A stretch of DNA of 64,000 bases, from contig ML976993.1 of NCBI GenBank assembly GCA_010015675.1, positions 274,482 through 338,481 of the forward strand, in the 5' to 3' direction. Under the pieces are notes generated by a model, which searched no databases, was not told the origin of the DNA, and saw nothing but the letters and a program-made list of their open reading frames with translations. Made by a program: the position numbers and the translations under genes. The stretch comes from Byssothecium circinans. Taxonomy: Eukaryota > Ascomycota > Dothideomycetes > Pleosporales > Massarinaceae. This document shows, one piece after another, positions 56,301 through 64,000 of the stretch (within the stretch, counting starts at the first letter, position 1; every line of letters starts with the position of its first letter).

Positions 56301-56902
56301 AGCTGGGTCAATTGCTACGGGATAGCTGCAGTCAATTGCAATTGCTATGGGGGAGGGGAAAGAGAGAGGGCCGTGTTTAAAAAGAGACGCCCATCGGCAT
56401 CTGGTAGGGATTGCGGCAACTTTGACTAGGAGCAGTACTTTTTTCTTTGGAGGCGTGAACACATCTGCCGAATGAGAGGTGGCCGATATCGCGTCATTCT
56501 TAGTGCAGACTCGGCCGGTAGGCGAGCGTGGGCCAGTCACAGCGCGCCGTTTTGTCAGTCGTGGACATGAAAACGGTAAGGACTCATAGTCATGGTCATG
56601 ATACAGCCAACTGACTTTGAAACCGCATAGAGAGTGCCCGGCGCCACCAAGTGTCTATGCACATGTGTTGGAGGGGTGAGTGGTAGGACTGGTACGGATT
56701 GCATTGCCGATATCGATAAGAATAAGCTAGGCGAGCTAGCCGATATCGATAAGGGTACGACGCTCCCCCATCGGCGAGTCGGTGTCCCTGCATAATGCAT
56801 ATGTACTGTATACTGTATTCACTATTCACTCAACCTCCCGTGATCCATCGCCACATCCTTGACTCCCTCTGCGTCTCATGTCGAGTCGGCAGCCGCTGCG
56901 CA
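56301..56902. promoter_or_regulatory. Divergent MET5/FAD1 promoter region
   Basis: About 600 bases separate the two start codons. It contains a pair of 15-base direct repeats with GATA-type sites. Near the right end there is an in-frame upstream ATG (56795) of the FAD1 reading frame. Confidence 0.55.
56706..56753 (+). repeat. Direct repeat pair GCCGATATCGATAAG with GATA-factor sites
   Basis: Identical 15-mers occur at 56706-56720 and 56739-56753, 33 bases apart start to start. Each contains CGATAAG, which fits the fungal GATA-factor consensus HGATAR, and the palindrome GATATC. The location between MET5 and FAD1 suggests a regulatory role; this is inference. Confidence 0.6.
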
Positions 56903-57843
56903 ATGACGGCTGGAGAATCCTCTGCCCGCGACGTTGACGTGCCCGTGGAGCCCCTCGTGCCCGATACCCCGCTGCCCTTCCCGGAGCTCTGCGCGAGGAT
57001 ACATGGCCGCATCGCTGCCTTTTTGGACGAGAAGAATGTGTCGGAGCGGGTGAAGAGCGTGCAGGCCCAGACGCGGATATCGCTGCAGGTCATCGCAGAG
57101 GCATTGGAGCGGTACAAGTAGGAAAGAGCGTCCCCCGCTTCTGGGGAAGGTGCTAACGGGCGCAGACTGCCGGAACTCTCCATCGCGTACAATGGGGGGA
57201 AGGACTGCCTCGTCCTGCTGGTCCTCTCCCTCTGCGCCCTCCACACCAAGGGCCTGACCACCACAAACCCCATGGCGAGCCCCGACACGGCCATCAAGTG
57301 CGTTTACATCCAGGCCAAGCATCCCTTCCAGGAGGTCGAGGACTTTGTAGAGGCGAGCGTGAAGATATACTCGTTGTCCCTGTTGGAGTATGCAAAGCCC
57401 ATGAAGGCCGCATTTGGGGATTACCTGCGCGACACTCCCTCCGTGAAGGCGATATTCGTAGGCACGCGGCGGACGGACCCGCACGGCGAGCACCTGAAGC
57501 ATTTTGACCCGACAGACCACGGCTGGCCTGCTTTCATGCGCATACATCCCGTTATAGATTGGCATTATGTAGATATCTGGACGGTGCGTCTGCGTCTAAA
57601 ACCCTCTCTGCCGTGCGCTTACATGAACAGTTCATCCGTCATCTCAACATCCCATATTGCGGCCTCTACGACCGCGGCTACACATCGCTGGGCGGTACCG
57701 ACGACACCGAACCCAACCCAGCACTCGTTCACAAGCCGTCTGACCAGAAACCAAACGGTTCAACCAGCGCCGCGAGTCCCAAGTTTAGACCCGCTTACGA
57801 TCTGGTTGATGATTTTGAGGAACGGCTGGGACGCCATCGTTAG
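56903..57843 (+). CDS. FAD1: FAD synthase (FMN adenylyltransferase), Fad1 type
   Basis: Three exons (56903-57117, 57166-57583, 57631-57843) give 281 residues. The PAPS-reductase-like fold has the ATP-binding loop LSIAYNGGKDCLVLL at about residues 76-90. It is followed by VYIQAKHPFQEVEDFVE, AIFVGTRRTDPHGEHL and the FMN/flavin region [42 protein letters not shown], the latter completed by splicing. It transfers AMP from ATP to FMN to make FAD. The ATG at 56903 gives a normal cytosolic-length protein. An upstream in-frame ATG at 56795 would add 36 residues of presequence-like composition. The C terminus is shorter than in some relatives. Confidence 0.93.
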
Positions 57844-58520
57844 GTTATCCCCATGTATCCGTAGCTATAAATCAAGAATCTCGTATACTACCACGAGGTA
57901 ACCAGCTGCCTCACACAGGTTTCGGGACGCAAATCAGCAACGCGGTATACCTCAACCGTCGTCGTCGTCGTTCCTTCACCTACGTTATCAGGATAGCCAA
58001 TAAAGCATAATCATTAACCTACAATAACGTCTGCTGAACACTTCGTCACTACGGTCGCATTCCCGTTCCGACAAACGAATCCATCTGAAGGAAACCGCAC
58101 ATCGAAAAAAGCAAGTCGTGCCCTGTATGTTTTCAGCGAAGAGTAAAAGATATCGTCCTAGGTCCGAGCCGTGCAATAAACGAATATGCAGTGGGGTAAA
58201 ATGGGCGTACGAGAGAAGGCGCTTCTGTAATAAAGTGGCACGGTATACTTGACCTGCGAATGCGACAGGTTGACTCGGCTATAATTAGACGAAAATGCTG
58301 CTTACGTCCAGGTTCTGTTATTGTATTGCGGCACAGCATACATCATTAACCACTCACAGAAGGCGACGCCGTGACTTGTTCTTGATCGGAGAGAAATCCT
58401 GCTTGTATTTAGGGTTGTAGTGGCCCCTTTACGCCATACGTCGCACGACAGCTTACACCAACTTCCCATCCAATCCATCCTTCACTCCTTATTCGTCGTT
58501 CTTCTACAGCAACCGCATTC
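57844..58520. other. Intergenic, upstream of the short-chain dehydrogenase
   Basis: This 680-base region lies between two plus-strand genes and contains the FAD1 3' UTR and SDR promoter. No other gene or repeat is recognised. Confidence 0.5.
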
Positions 58521-59498
58521 ATGTCGCTTAGAACAATCTGGCAGCAGTTCTTTCCATCTGATCCACCCACCTTTACCGAAGCGGACCTTGTGCCCGGAAG
58601 CCAAGTGGGCAAGGTATTTATCGTCACAGGCTCAAATTCAGGAATCGGAAAAGCGCTCACCAAGTTCCTGTATCCTACTGGCGCAACCATATACCTTGCC
58701 GGCAGATCTGAGGAGAGAATCAGCAAGGCCATTGCCGAGATAGAGTCAACCGCGTCCCCCTCAGGTATCAAAGGGATTCTAAAATCGCTCCACGACCTCG
58801 ATTTCAGCGATCTTCGAACCGTGAAACCAGCGTTTGAGAGATTCGCAGCCCAGGAGAAGGAGCTACACATCATATGGAACAATGCTGCCATGGGTTGCAC
58901 ACCTGGGGCGTCAACCCCACAAGGCATTGAAGGGCATATGGGAGCGAATGCAGTAGGACCGTTCCTTTTTACGAGCTTGCTCGTGCCGTTTCTTCGAGCG
59001 GGTGCGAAGAACTCCAGTCAGCCTTCGCGCATTGTGTGGACGGGGTCGATCCAGATCGAAATGAACTCGCCACCGGACGGCATTGACTTTCCACGTCTCA
59101 ATGGCGGCAAGACTGTCTCGACCTGGATCGACTACGCCGCGTCAAAGTGCGCCAATCTCTTCCTCGCACACGAAGGCGCTACAAGATGGGGCGACCAGAA
59201 CATTATCAGCGCCTGCCAGAACCCTGGGAACCTGTACACTGGCATTTATGCTGGCGAACACTGGCTGTTTGTACTTTTCTTGAGAAAATTCGTGCTCTAT
59301 GACGCCAAATATGGCGCGTATACGATGCTGTTTGCAGGGTTCTCGGACAAGATTACAATGGCCCAGAATGGTTGCTATATCTGGCCATTTGGCGTCATAA
59401 AGCCTAATTCACGGGTTGATGTTTACAAGGCAATCGACGAGGGGAAGGAGACGAAGTTCTGGGAGTGGTGTGAAGAGAAGGTAAAATCATTCATGTAA
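58521..59498 (+). CDS. Short-chain dehydrogenase/reductase (SDR)
   Basis: A single exon encodes 325 residues. The classical SDR features are intact: TGSNSGIG cofactor loop (36-43), an NNAA-type motif (N about 119-120, IIWNNAAMG), and catalytic YAASK (Tyr 205, Lys 209) preceded by IVWTGSI with the catalytic Ser. The Arg after the second strand (AGRSEERI) suggests NADP(H) preference. It resembles the fungal retinol/WW-domain-oxidoreductase-like SDRs often found in secondary-metabolite clusters. The substrate is unknown. It lies tail to tail, only 46 bases from a polyketide-synthase remnant, so it may be the surviving tailoring enzyme of a lost cluster. Confidence 0.93.
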   Translation: MSLRTIWQQFFPSDPPTFTEADLVPGSQVGKVFIVTGSNSGIGKALTKFLYPTGATIYLAGRSEERISKAIAEIESTASPSGIKGILKSLHDLDFSDLRTVKPAFERFAAQEKELHIIWNNAAMGCTPGASTPQGIEGHMGANAVGPFLFTSLLVPFLRAGAKNSSQPSRIVWTGSIQIEMNSPPDGIDFPRLNGGKTVSTWIDYAASKCANLFLAHEGATRWGDQNIISACQNPGNLYTGIYAGEHWLFVLFLRKFVLYDAKYGAYTMLFAGFSDKITMAQNGCYIWPFGVIKPNSRVDVYKAIDEGKETKFWEWCEEKVKSFM

Positions 59499-59544
59499 CC
59501 TTAGAAGCGATACAGCTAGCTAGCACCTATCCATTCAATCTCGA

Positions 59545-60679
59545 TCACTTCTGACCACGGCCTTGAAATCCTCGCTTCAAAATAACCTGACACAAGGAGG
59601 TCAGCGTCCTGGCGCCCACAACATCCAGTGTCGCAATCTCAACCCCTAAATCCACTGTGGTCCCGTTCTTGAACTCGGTCGCTACCAGTGAGTCAATGCC
59701 GTAGCTGGCAATTGGTCTAGCTGGGTCCATATCCTCTGTCATCCCAAGACTCTTCATGAACTGCTTGTTGGCCAAAGCAATCGGAGTGGACAAAGGCTCG
59801 GATTGATCCCATCCCCATCTTGCGCTTTCCAAGCATTGATCAGGATATTGACAGCCGATTGCGCATCACTGCTGCGAGAAGATCCATGTTGCGCTCGCAA
59901 CCCACTGGCATGACGTAGAGAGCGGAATCGAGGATCGCGCTGTGCAGGCGATTGTTCTGGCAAAGGCACCGACATTCCAGAGACAAGATGTGCGGAGCTG
60001 AGAGGATTGATGGCTTCACTCTTCTGCTGGAGGATAGAAAAGTATACGATCTTGAACAGCAATTTCTCATCGATTGGTTGCCAGCCTTGCCTCAACAGCC
60101 GTTTTGAAAGCGACTCTTTGCCATCCATGTAGCCCAAATCTTCTACATCAACAGAACAAACATGCTGCGAGGTTAAGTGATTTGTGATAATGGGCGAAGT
60201 TATCGAGGAACGTAGTAGCTATAGCGTAATTGCTTTGATCTTTTGGCCAACAATGCCACACAGACTCGACAAGAGCGTGAAGAAGTCAAGCATGAGACAG
60301 AGTCGGAGAGCAACATGATGCAGGTTCCAAGTACCTCGAACCTTTGGCGCAACTGCTTCGTGGAACTCAGTGCACGTCATAGAACTGTACAATCTATCCT
60401 GTGATACCGTTAGTTTAGCTTCAGAAACAGAGAGCCTGCACTTACTCTAAGCAGCATTGCTCCCTGTATGACTCCAAAAATTGGCGCCGAGGCTTCCGTG
60501 AAGGCCCGCACCACGTCTGCTTCATTGGTAACGTCGCCTCTGACCAGATTCAGGCGACAGCCTAGCGATTCGACCTTATGGATGAGGGACCGCGACTTCT
60601 CATCTTCGTTGTAACGACGCTGACTGACACCAGCTTCAGTACGGCTCAGAGTCAGATCTGAATAATTACAGAGGCACAA
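59545..60679 (-). pseudogene. Broken 3' end of a reducing polyketide synthase (KR-ACP remnant)
   Basis: Minus-strand frames read in order as the end of a type I reducing polyketide synthase. Part of a ketoreductase domain (60679 to about 60170) is followed by the KR-ACP linker with a GYM/W-rich segment (about 60140-59830), then a carrier-protein domain with the phosphopantetheine site YGIDSLVATEF (about 59690). The reading frame changes at about 60240, 60150 and 59820, so the gene is broken at least three times. One normal intron (GTAAGT...CACAG, about 60460-60410) is still visible. The first half of the ketoreductase and everything upstream are missing; similarity stops within about 20 bases of the AT-rich block. 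Damage is by small indels and truncation, not by the dense transitions seen next door. The original product is unknown. Confidence 0.85.
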
Positions 60680-60997
60680 AAGGTCTAATTAATAAACTAG
60701 GAAGAAGGGTTAATTAATAGGTCTTTTACAAAAGGATAATTAAAACTATAGAACTATCTAGGGACTAAAAGGGCTTATATACTATCTAGAGTTAAGGGTA
60801 ATCTAGTATTAAGTAGATAAGGCTAAAGATTTAGGGGTATCTAAACTCTATTCTTAAAGATATTAGGCTAATAGTTTTAGAGATATACTATTAAGAAGGA
60901 GTAGAGTAGCTTTAGATATAAATTAGAAAGAGTATAGTTATAGTAAGAATTATTATATTACCTTTTTTCTTAAAATTAGATATCTTTATCTAACGTA

Positions 60998-61840
60998 TTC
61001 TACTACTAAGTGCGCTAAACTACTAAGTACGCTACTTTTCCTTAGTAATACTAACTTACTTAACTTTATTATTATTATTATTTATATTACTATCTAAAAA
61101 TATATACTAAGTACTAGCCTTTAACTTAGAAGAACCCTTTTTATTAGCTTAATAAGTTTTTATATTATACCTAGTCTTACTATAGTTACTATAGTACTAA
61201 ATACCTAGTTATTATAGTTATTATACTTTACCTTTACTTTTTACTTTTACTTTTTTATAGTTTAGAACTATTCTAGTCTACTATAAGACTATACTCTATA
61301 GTACTACCTTTCTAAATATACTTATACTTATGTATTTTTTACTTAGTTATTACTTTAAGTTACTTTTTAAGGTCTTTAATACGTGACTTTATAAGCGTAG
61401 TACTATATAGTACTAACTTAATACTTTTAATAAGCTATAAAAGCCTACTCTATACTATCTATAGTAATTAAGTAATAGAATTACGTATAAACTTTAACTA
61501 AGAGCTAAATTTATATATATTACTTAGAGTCCTTAATAGCTATAGTATCTCTAGTAGTAAAGGTCCTAGTAGAGTATATATATATATATTAAAGTAATTA
61601 AGTACTACCTACGCGTTTAGAAGGACTAGCCCTATTACCTTAAAGGCCTTTTAATAGTTCTAAACTATAAAAATACTTAAAAATTTGTCTTTAAAGGCTA
61701 GTAAGAATACTTTCTTATTAATATAAAAAATATACTTTTATACTAAGCCTTAAATAATCTTAGAGTACTTACGCTTAAGTAGCAAGAAGTATACTATATT
61801 AAGTAGCTAGAGGATATATAACAAGTATAGTAGTAATATA
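60998..61840 (-). repeat. Tandem repeat copy A (843 bases, heavily RIP-mutated)
   Basis: This is the first of two tandem units beginning TTCTACTACTAAGT. It aligns to copy B at a constant offset of 843 bases until a 20-base segment present only in B near 62100. Differences are overwhelmingly C-to-T and G-to-A, with A carrying more mutated sites. Confidence 0.88.
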
Positions 61841-62702
61841 TTCTACTACTAAGTACGCTAAACTACTAAGTGTGCTAGTTTTCCTTACTAATACTAACTT
61901 ACTCAACTTTATCATCATTATCATCTGCATTGCTATCTAAAAATATATACTAAGTACTAGCTTCTAACTTAAAAGAACTCTTTTTATTAGCTTTATAAGT
62001 TCTCGCGTTATGCCTAGTCTTACCATAGTTGCTATAGCGCTGAACACCTAGTTATCGCGGTTGTTACACTTCGCTCTTACCTTCTACCCTTACTTTTTTA
62101 TAGTTCTAAACCGTTTCTAATAGTTTAGAACTATTCTAGTCTACTATAAGACTATACTCTATAGTATTACCCTTTTAAATATACTTGCGCTTGCATGTTT
62201 TACGCTTAGTTATTACTTTAAGTTGCTTTTTAAAGTCTTTAATGCGCGACTTTATAAGTATAGTACTATGCAGCACTAACTTAGCACCTTTAATAAGCTG
62301 CGAAAGCCCACCCTATACCATCTATAGTAATTAAGTAATAGAATTACGTATAAACTTTAACTAAAAGCTAAATTCGCGTGTATTACTTAGAGTCCTTAAT
62401 AGCTATGGCGTCTCTAGTAGTAGGGGTCTTAGTAAGGTATATATATGTATATTAAAGTAATTAAGTACTACCTACGCGTTTAAAGGGACTAGCCTTATTG
62501 CCTTAAAGGCCTTTTAATAGTTTTAAACTGTAAACACGCTTAAAAACGCGTTTTTAAAGGCTAGTAAAAACACTTCTTTATTAACGTAAAAAACGTGCTT
62601 TTACGCTAAGCTCTAAATAATCTTAAAGTACTTACGATTAAGCAGCAAGAAGCACACTACATTAAGCAGCTAGAGGATATGTGACGAGTACAGTAGCATA
62701 TA
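61841..62702 (-). repeat. Tandem repeat copy B (862 bases, less mutated)
   Basis: This second unit directly abuts copy A. It keeps more C and G (for example TTTATCATCATTATCATCTG where A reads all T/A), so it is nearer the ancestral sequence. It includes a 20-base segment near 62100 missing from A, flanked by short TAGTT repeats. Confidence 0.88.
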
Positions 62703-63480
62703 AAATATAAAAATCTTATTATTATAATAATAATCCTTAAAATTTTAATTAAGGTAGCTTTCGTGACTATTTAAAATTAGCAACTAATAGACGCTAATAG
62801 TTTTTACTTTTGTATACGCGTTAAAGTGCTTTAACTACGCGAGACTAAGCTTATTAGTTGTCTATCTATTTTTTAAGACTAAAAGCTTTTAATTGCGTAG
62901 TATATTAGCTTCTTAGTACCACAAAGAGATATAGACGCGTCCTTTATATATAATAAATAGTAATACCCTGCTACTTTTATCTAATAGTAGTAGGAGGCTA
63001 CGTCTTTAGTAACATTAGTAATAGTTAGATTTCTTAGTATTTTCTATATATAAAAGAGACGTAATAGTAATAGTAGTTAATAAGCTCTCTACTCTTAATA
63101 GATATACTATTTCCTAAGGATAATAGTAGTTAGATTAATCTGCGTAGTAGTATAGATTATTACTAATAAGTCTCTTTAATAATATATTAACGTGATATAA
63201 AGTACTAGATGCTAGATATACTTAAGCGCGCGCTTAAGTTACTATTTCTAGACGTAATTAACATTCTTCCTCTTAATCTAATTTAGGAATACTATCTAGT
63301 CTTAGTTAAGGAGCTCCTCTCTATTATTATATAGATCTATTATAAGTTCTTTAAGGAACTCTATTTCTACCTAGAGAGACTTTAATACTTAGTAATAGCT
63401 AAAGTCCTAGTACTACTATTCTTTAGTAAGTAGATAAGCCCCTAGGTAATATAGCATAACTATATACTAATTAACGTAAA

Positions 63481-63540
63481 GTACCACCGACGCAGCCACC
63501 CCACCGAAGCGGCCACTTTTTGCTTGGCGGAAAATCAAAG
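63481..63540. other. GC-rich, CpA-retaining island inside the RIP block
   Basis: About 60 bases of normal GC content (containing GCAGCCACCCCACCGAAGCG) sit between mutated AT-rich flanks. Many CpA dinucleotides are intact, so this segment was not mutated like its neighbours. It could be unique DNA between two elements or the end of a young element. Confidence 0.7.
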
Positions 63541-64000
63541 ATTTAACCTTTAATAATAATTTAAATATAAGAGCTATTAAGTTGAAATTTTAAATACAGA
63601 TATATATAATATAGAGTAAAAGGATTATAAAAAGATATTCTAGGATTTCTAATAGCTTAGTAAGCTATATAGGTTTAGAGAATACTAGGGTTATTTTAGG
63701 TTTATAGCCTATAATACCTACTAAACTAGCTAAATAAACCATAATAACTTTAGAGCTACTTTATATATATATAATACACCTATTAGCACTAAAATTATAG
63801 CGTGCAGCCTAGACCTATTAGAGAATTAGCGTAGGAAGGGTAGAGATTCCTAAAATTAGAAATATATAAATAAATATTTTATATAGCTAGATATTCTTAC
63901 TTTTCTTCTTTTAATAAACTTTATATATATATATAGTAGTAATATAAATAGTTAGCTATAAAAGATTAGCTTATATAAGCTTTATAATAAGGCAGTGTCT

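Larger units (their letters stand above)
60998..62702 (-). mobile_element. Decayed pogo/DDE1-type transposase C-terminal fragments (two copies)
   Basis: On the minus strand, copy B reads with stops as a DDE1 (pogo-like) transposase C-terminal region: a segment with HILxLLxVxCF, then LIKGAKLVLHSTIL and ITKRKTCKRKY, and a terminal zinc knuckle. At 61992-62039 the knuckle reads RYSNYGKTRHNARTYK, where three tyrosines sit at the expected cysteine positions (TGY to TAY). In copy A (61149-61196) the histidine is also changed to Tyr. Neither copy can encode protein. The catalytic DDE region is not recognised in the window. Confidence 0.75.
60680..64000. other. AT-rich, RIP-mutated repeat block
   Basis: Composition changes abruptly at about 60680 to very high AT with pervasive TpA and few CpA/TpG dinucleotides, the signature of repeat-induced point mutation. 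No intact open frame is present. Recognisable contents are two tandem transposase-derived repeats (60998-62702) and a GC-rich island (63481-63540). The stretches 60680-60997, 62703-63480 and 63541-64000 are also mutated repeat DNA but I cannot classify them. Confidence 0.9.

Noticed and set aside
62703..63480. A possible second transposon open frame in the AT-rich block
   Set aside because: Stops are frequent in all frames and I could not match any stretch to a known element, so it is left as unclassified RIP-mutated DNA.
1..64000. tRNA, rRNA and CRISPR features
   Set aside because: I scanned by eye for T-loop-like GGTTCGAATC patterns, rRNA cores and regularly spaced repeats and found none convincing. 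A tRNAscan run would be decisive.

Overview
The window is nuclear DNA of a filamentous ascomycete (Pezizomycotina, most likely a Dothideomycete). Genes are dense and lie on both strands. Introns are short (about 45-100 bases) with GTANGT-like donors and CTAAC/CTGAC-type branch sites. The gene set is conserved eukaryotic housekeeping: UBA1, SMT3, MLH1, SCC2, RPA12, NUP84, TYW1, FIG4. The right end passes abruptly into extremely AT-rich, TpA-rich DNA typical of repeats mutated by RIP (repeat-induced point mutation). The class-level assignment is inference.

Layout. 0-16 kb: a Bqt4-like nuclear-envelope telomere anchor (+), a fused alpha-beta succinyl-CoA-ligase-like mitochondrial protein (-), a small unknown protein (+), SUMO (-), the four-exon mitochondrial twin-Cx9C gene CMC4 (+), nucleoporin NUP84/107 (+), and a fungal protein of unknown function (+), followed by a 2.2-kb gene-poor stretch. 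16-28 kb: the FIG4 phosphoinositide phosphatase, a Dal5-type MFS carrier and a GMC flavo-oxidoreductase, all on the minus strand, then a Cys-rich single-pass cell-surface protein (+). 28-42 kb: UBA1 (+), NBP35 (+), MLH1 (-), an F-box-like protein (+), a PEP-mutase-family enzyme (-), an unknown protein (-), deoxyhypusine hydroxylase (+) and RPA12 (-). 42-60 kb: cohesin loader SCC2 (+), wybutosine enzyme TYW1 (+), sulfite reductase MET5 (-), FAD synthase (+) and a short-chain dehydrogenase (+).

At 59.5-60.7 kb lies the broken 3' end of a reducing polyketide synthase (ketoreductase to carrier protein, at least three frameshifts). It is cut off where the AT-rich block begins. That block holds two tandem, unequally mutated copies of the C-terminal part of a pogo/DDE1-type transposase, and a short GC-rich island that escaped mutation.

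Exon structures were built by hand from splice signals. Every multi-exon model given keeps one open frame and a total length divisible by three. Most genes are independent housekeeping units. The only groups that look functionally linked are the MFS carrier with the GMC oxidoreductase, and the short-chain dehydrogenase with the polyketide-synthase remnant. The most unusual observations are the fused ligase that lacks part of its ATP-grasp fold, a CX1C zinc-ribbon spacing in Rpa12, a nuclear-signal-like frame upstream of the first AUG of UBA1, and the polyketide-synthase remnant ending at the RIP boundary.
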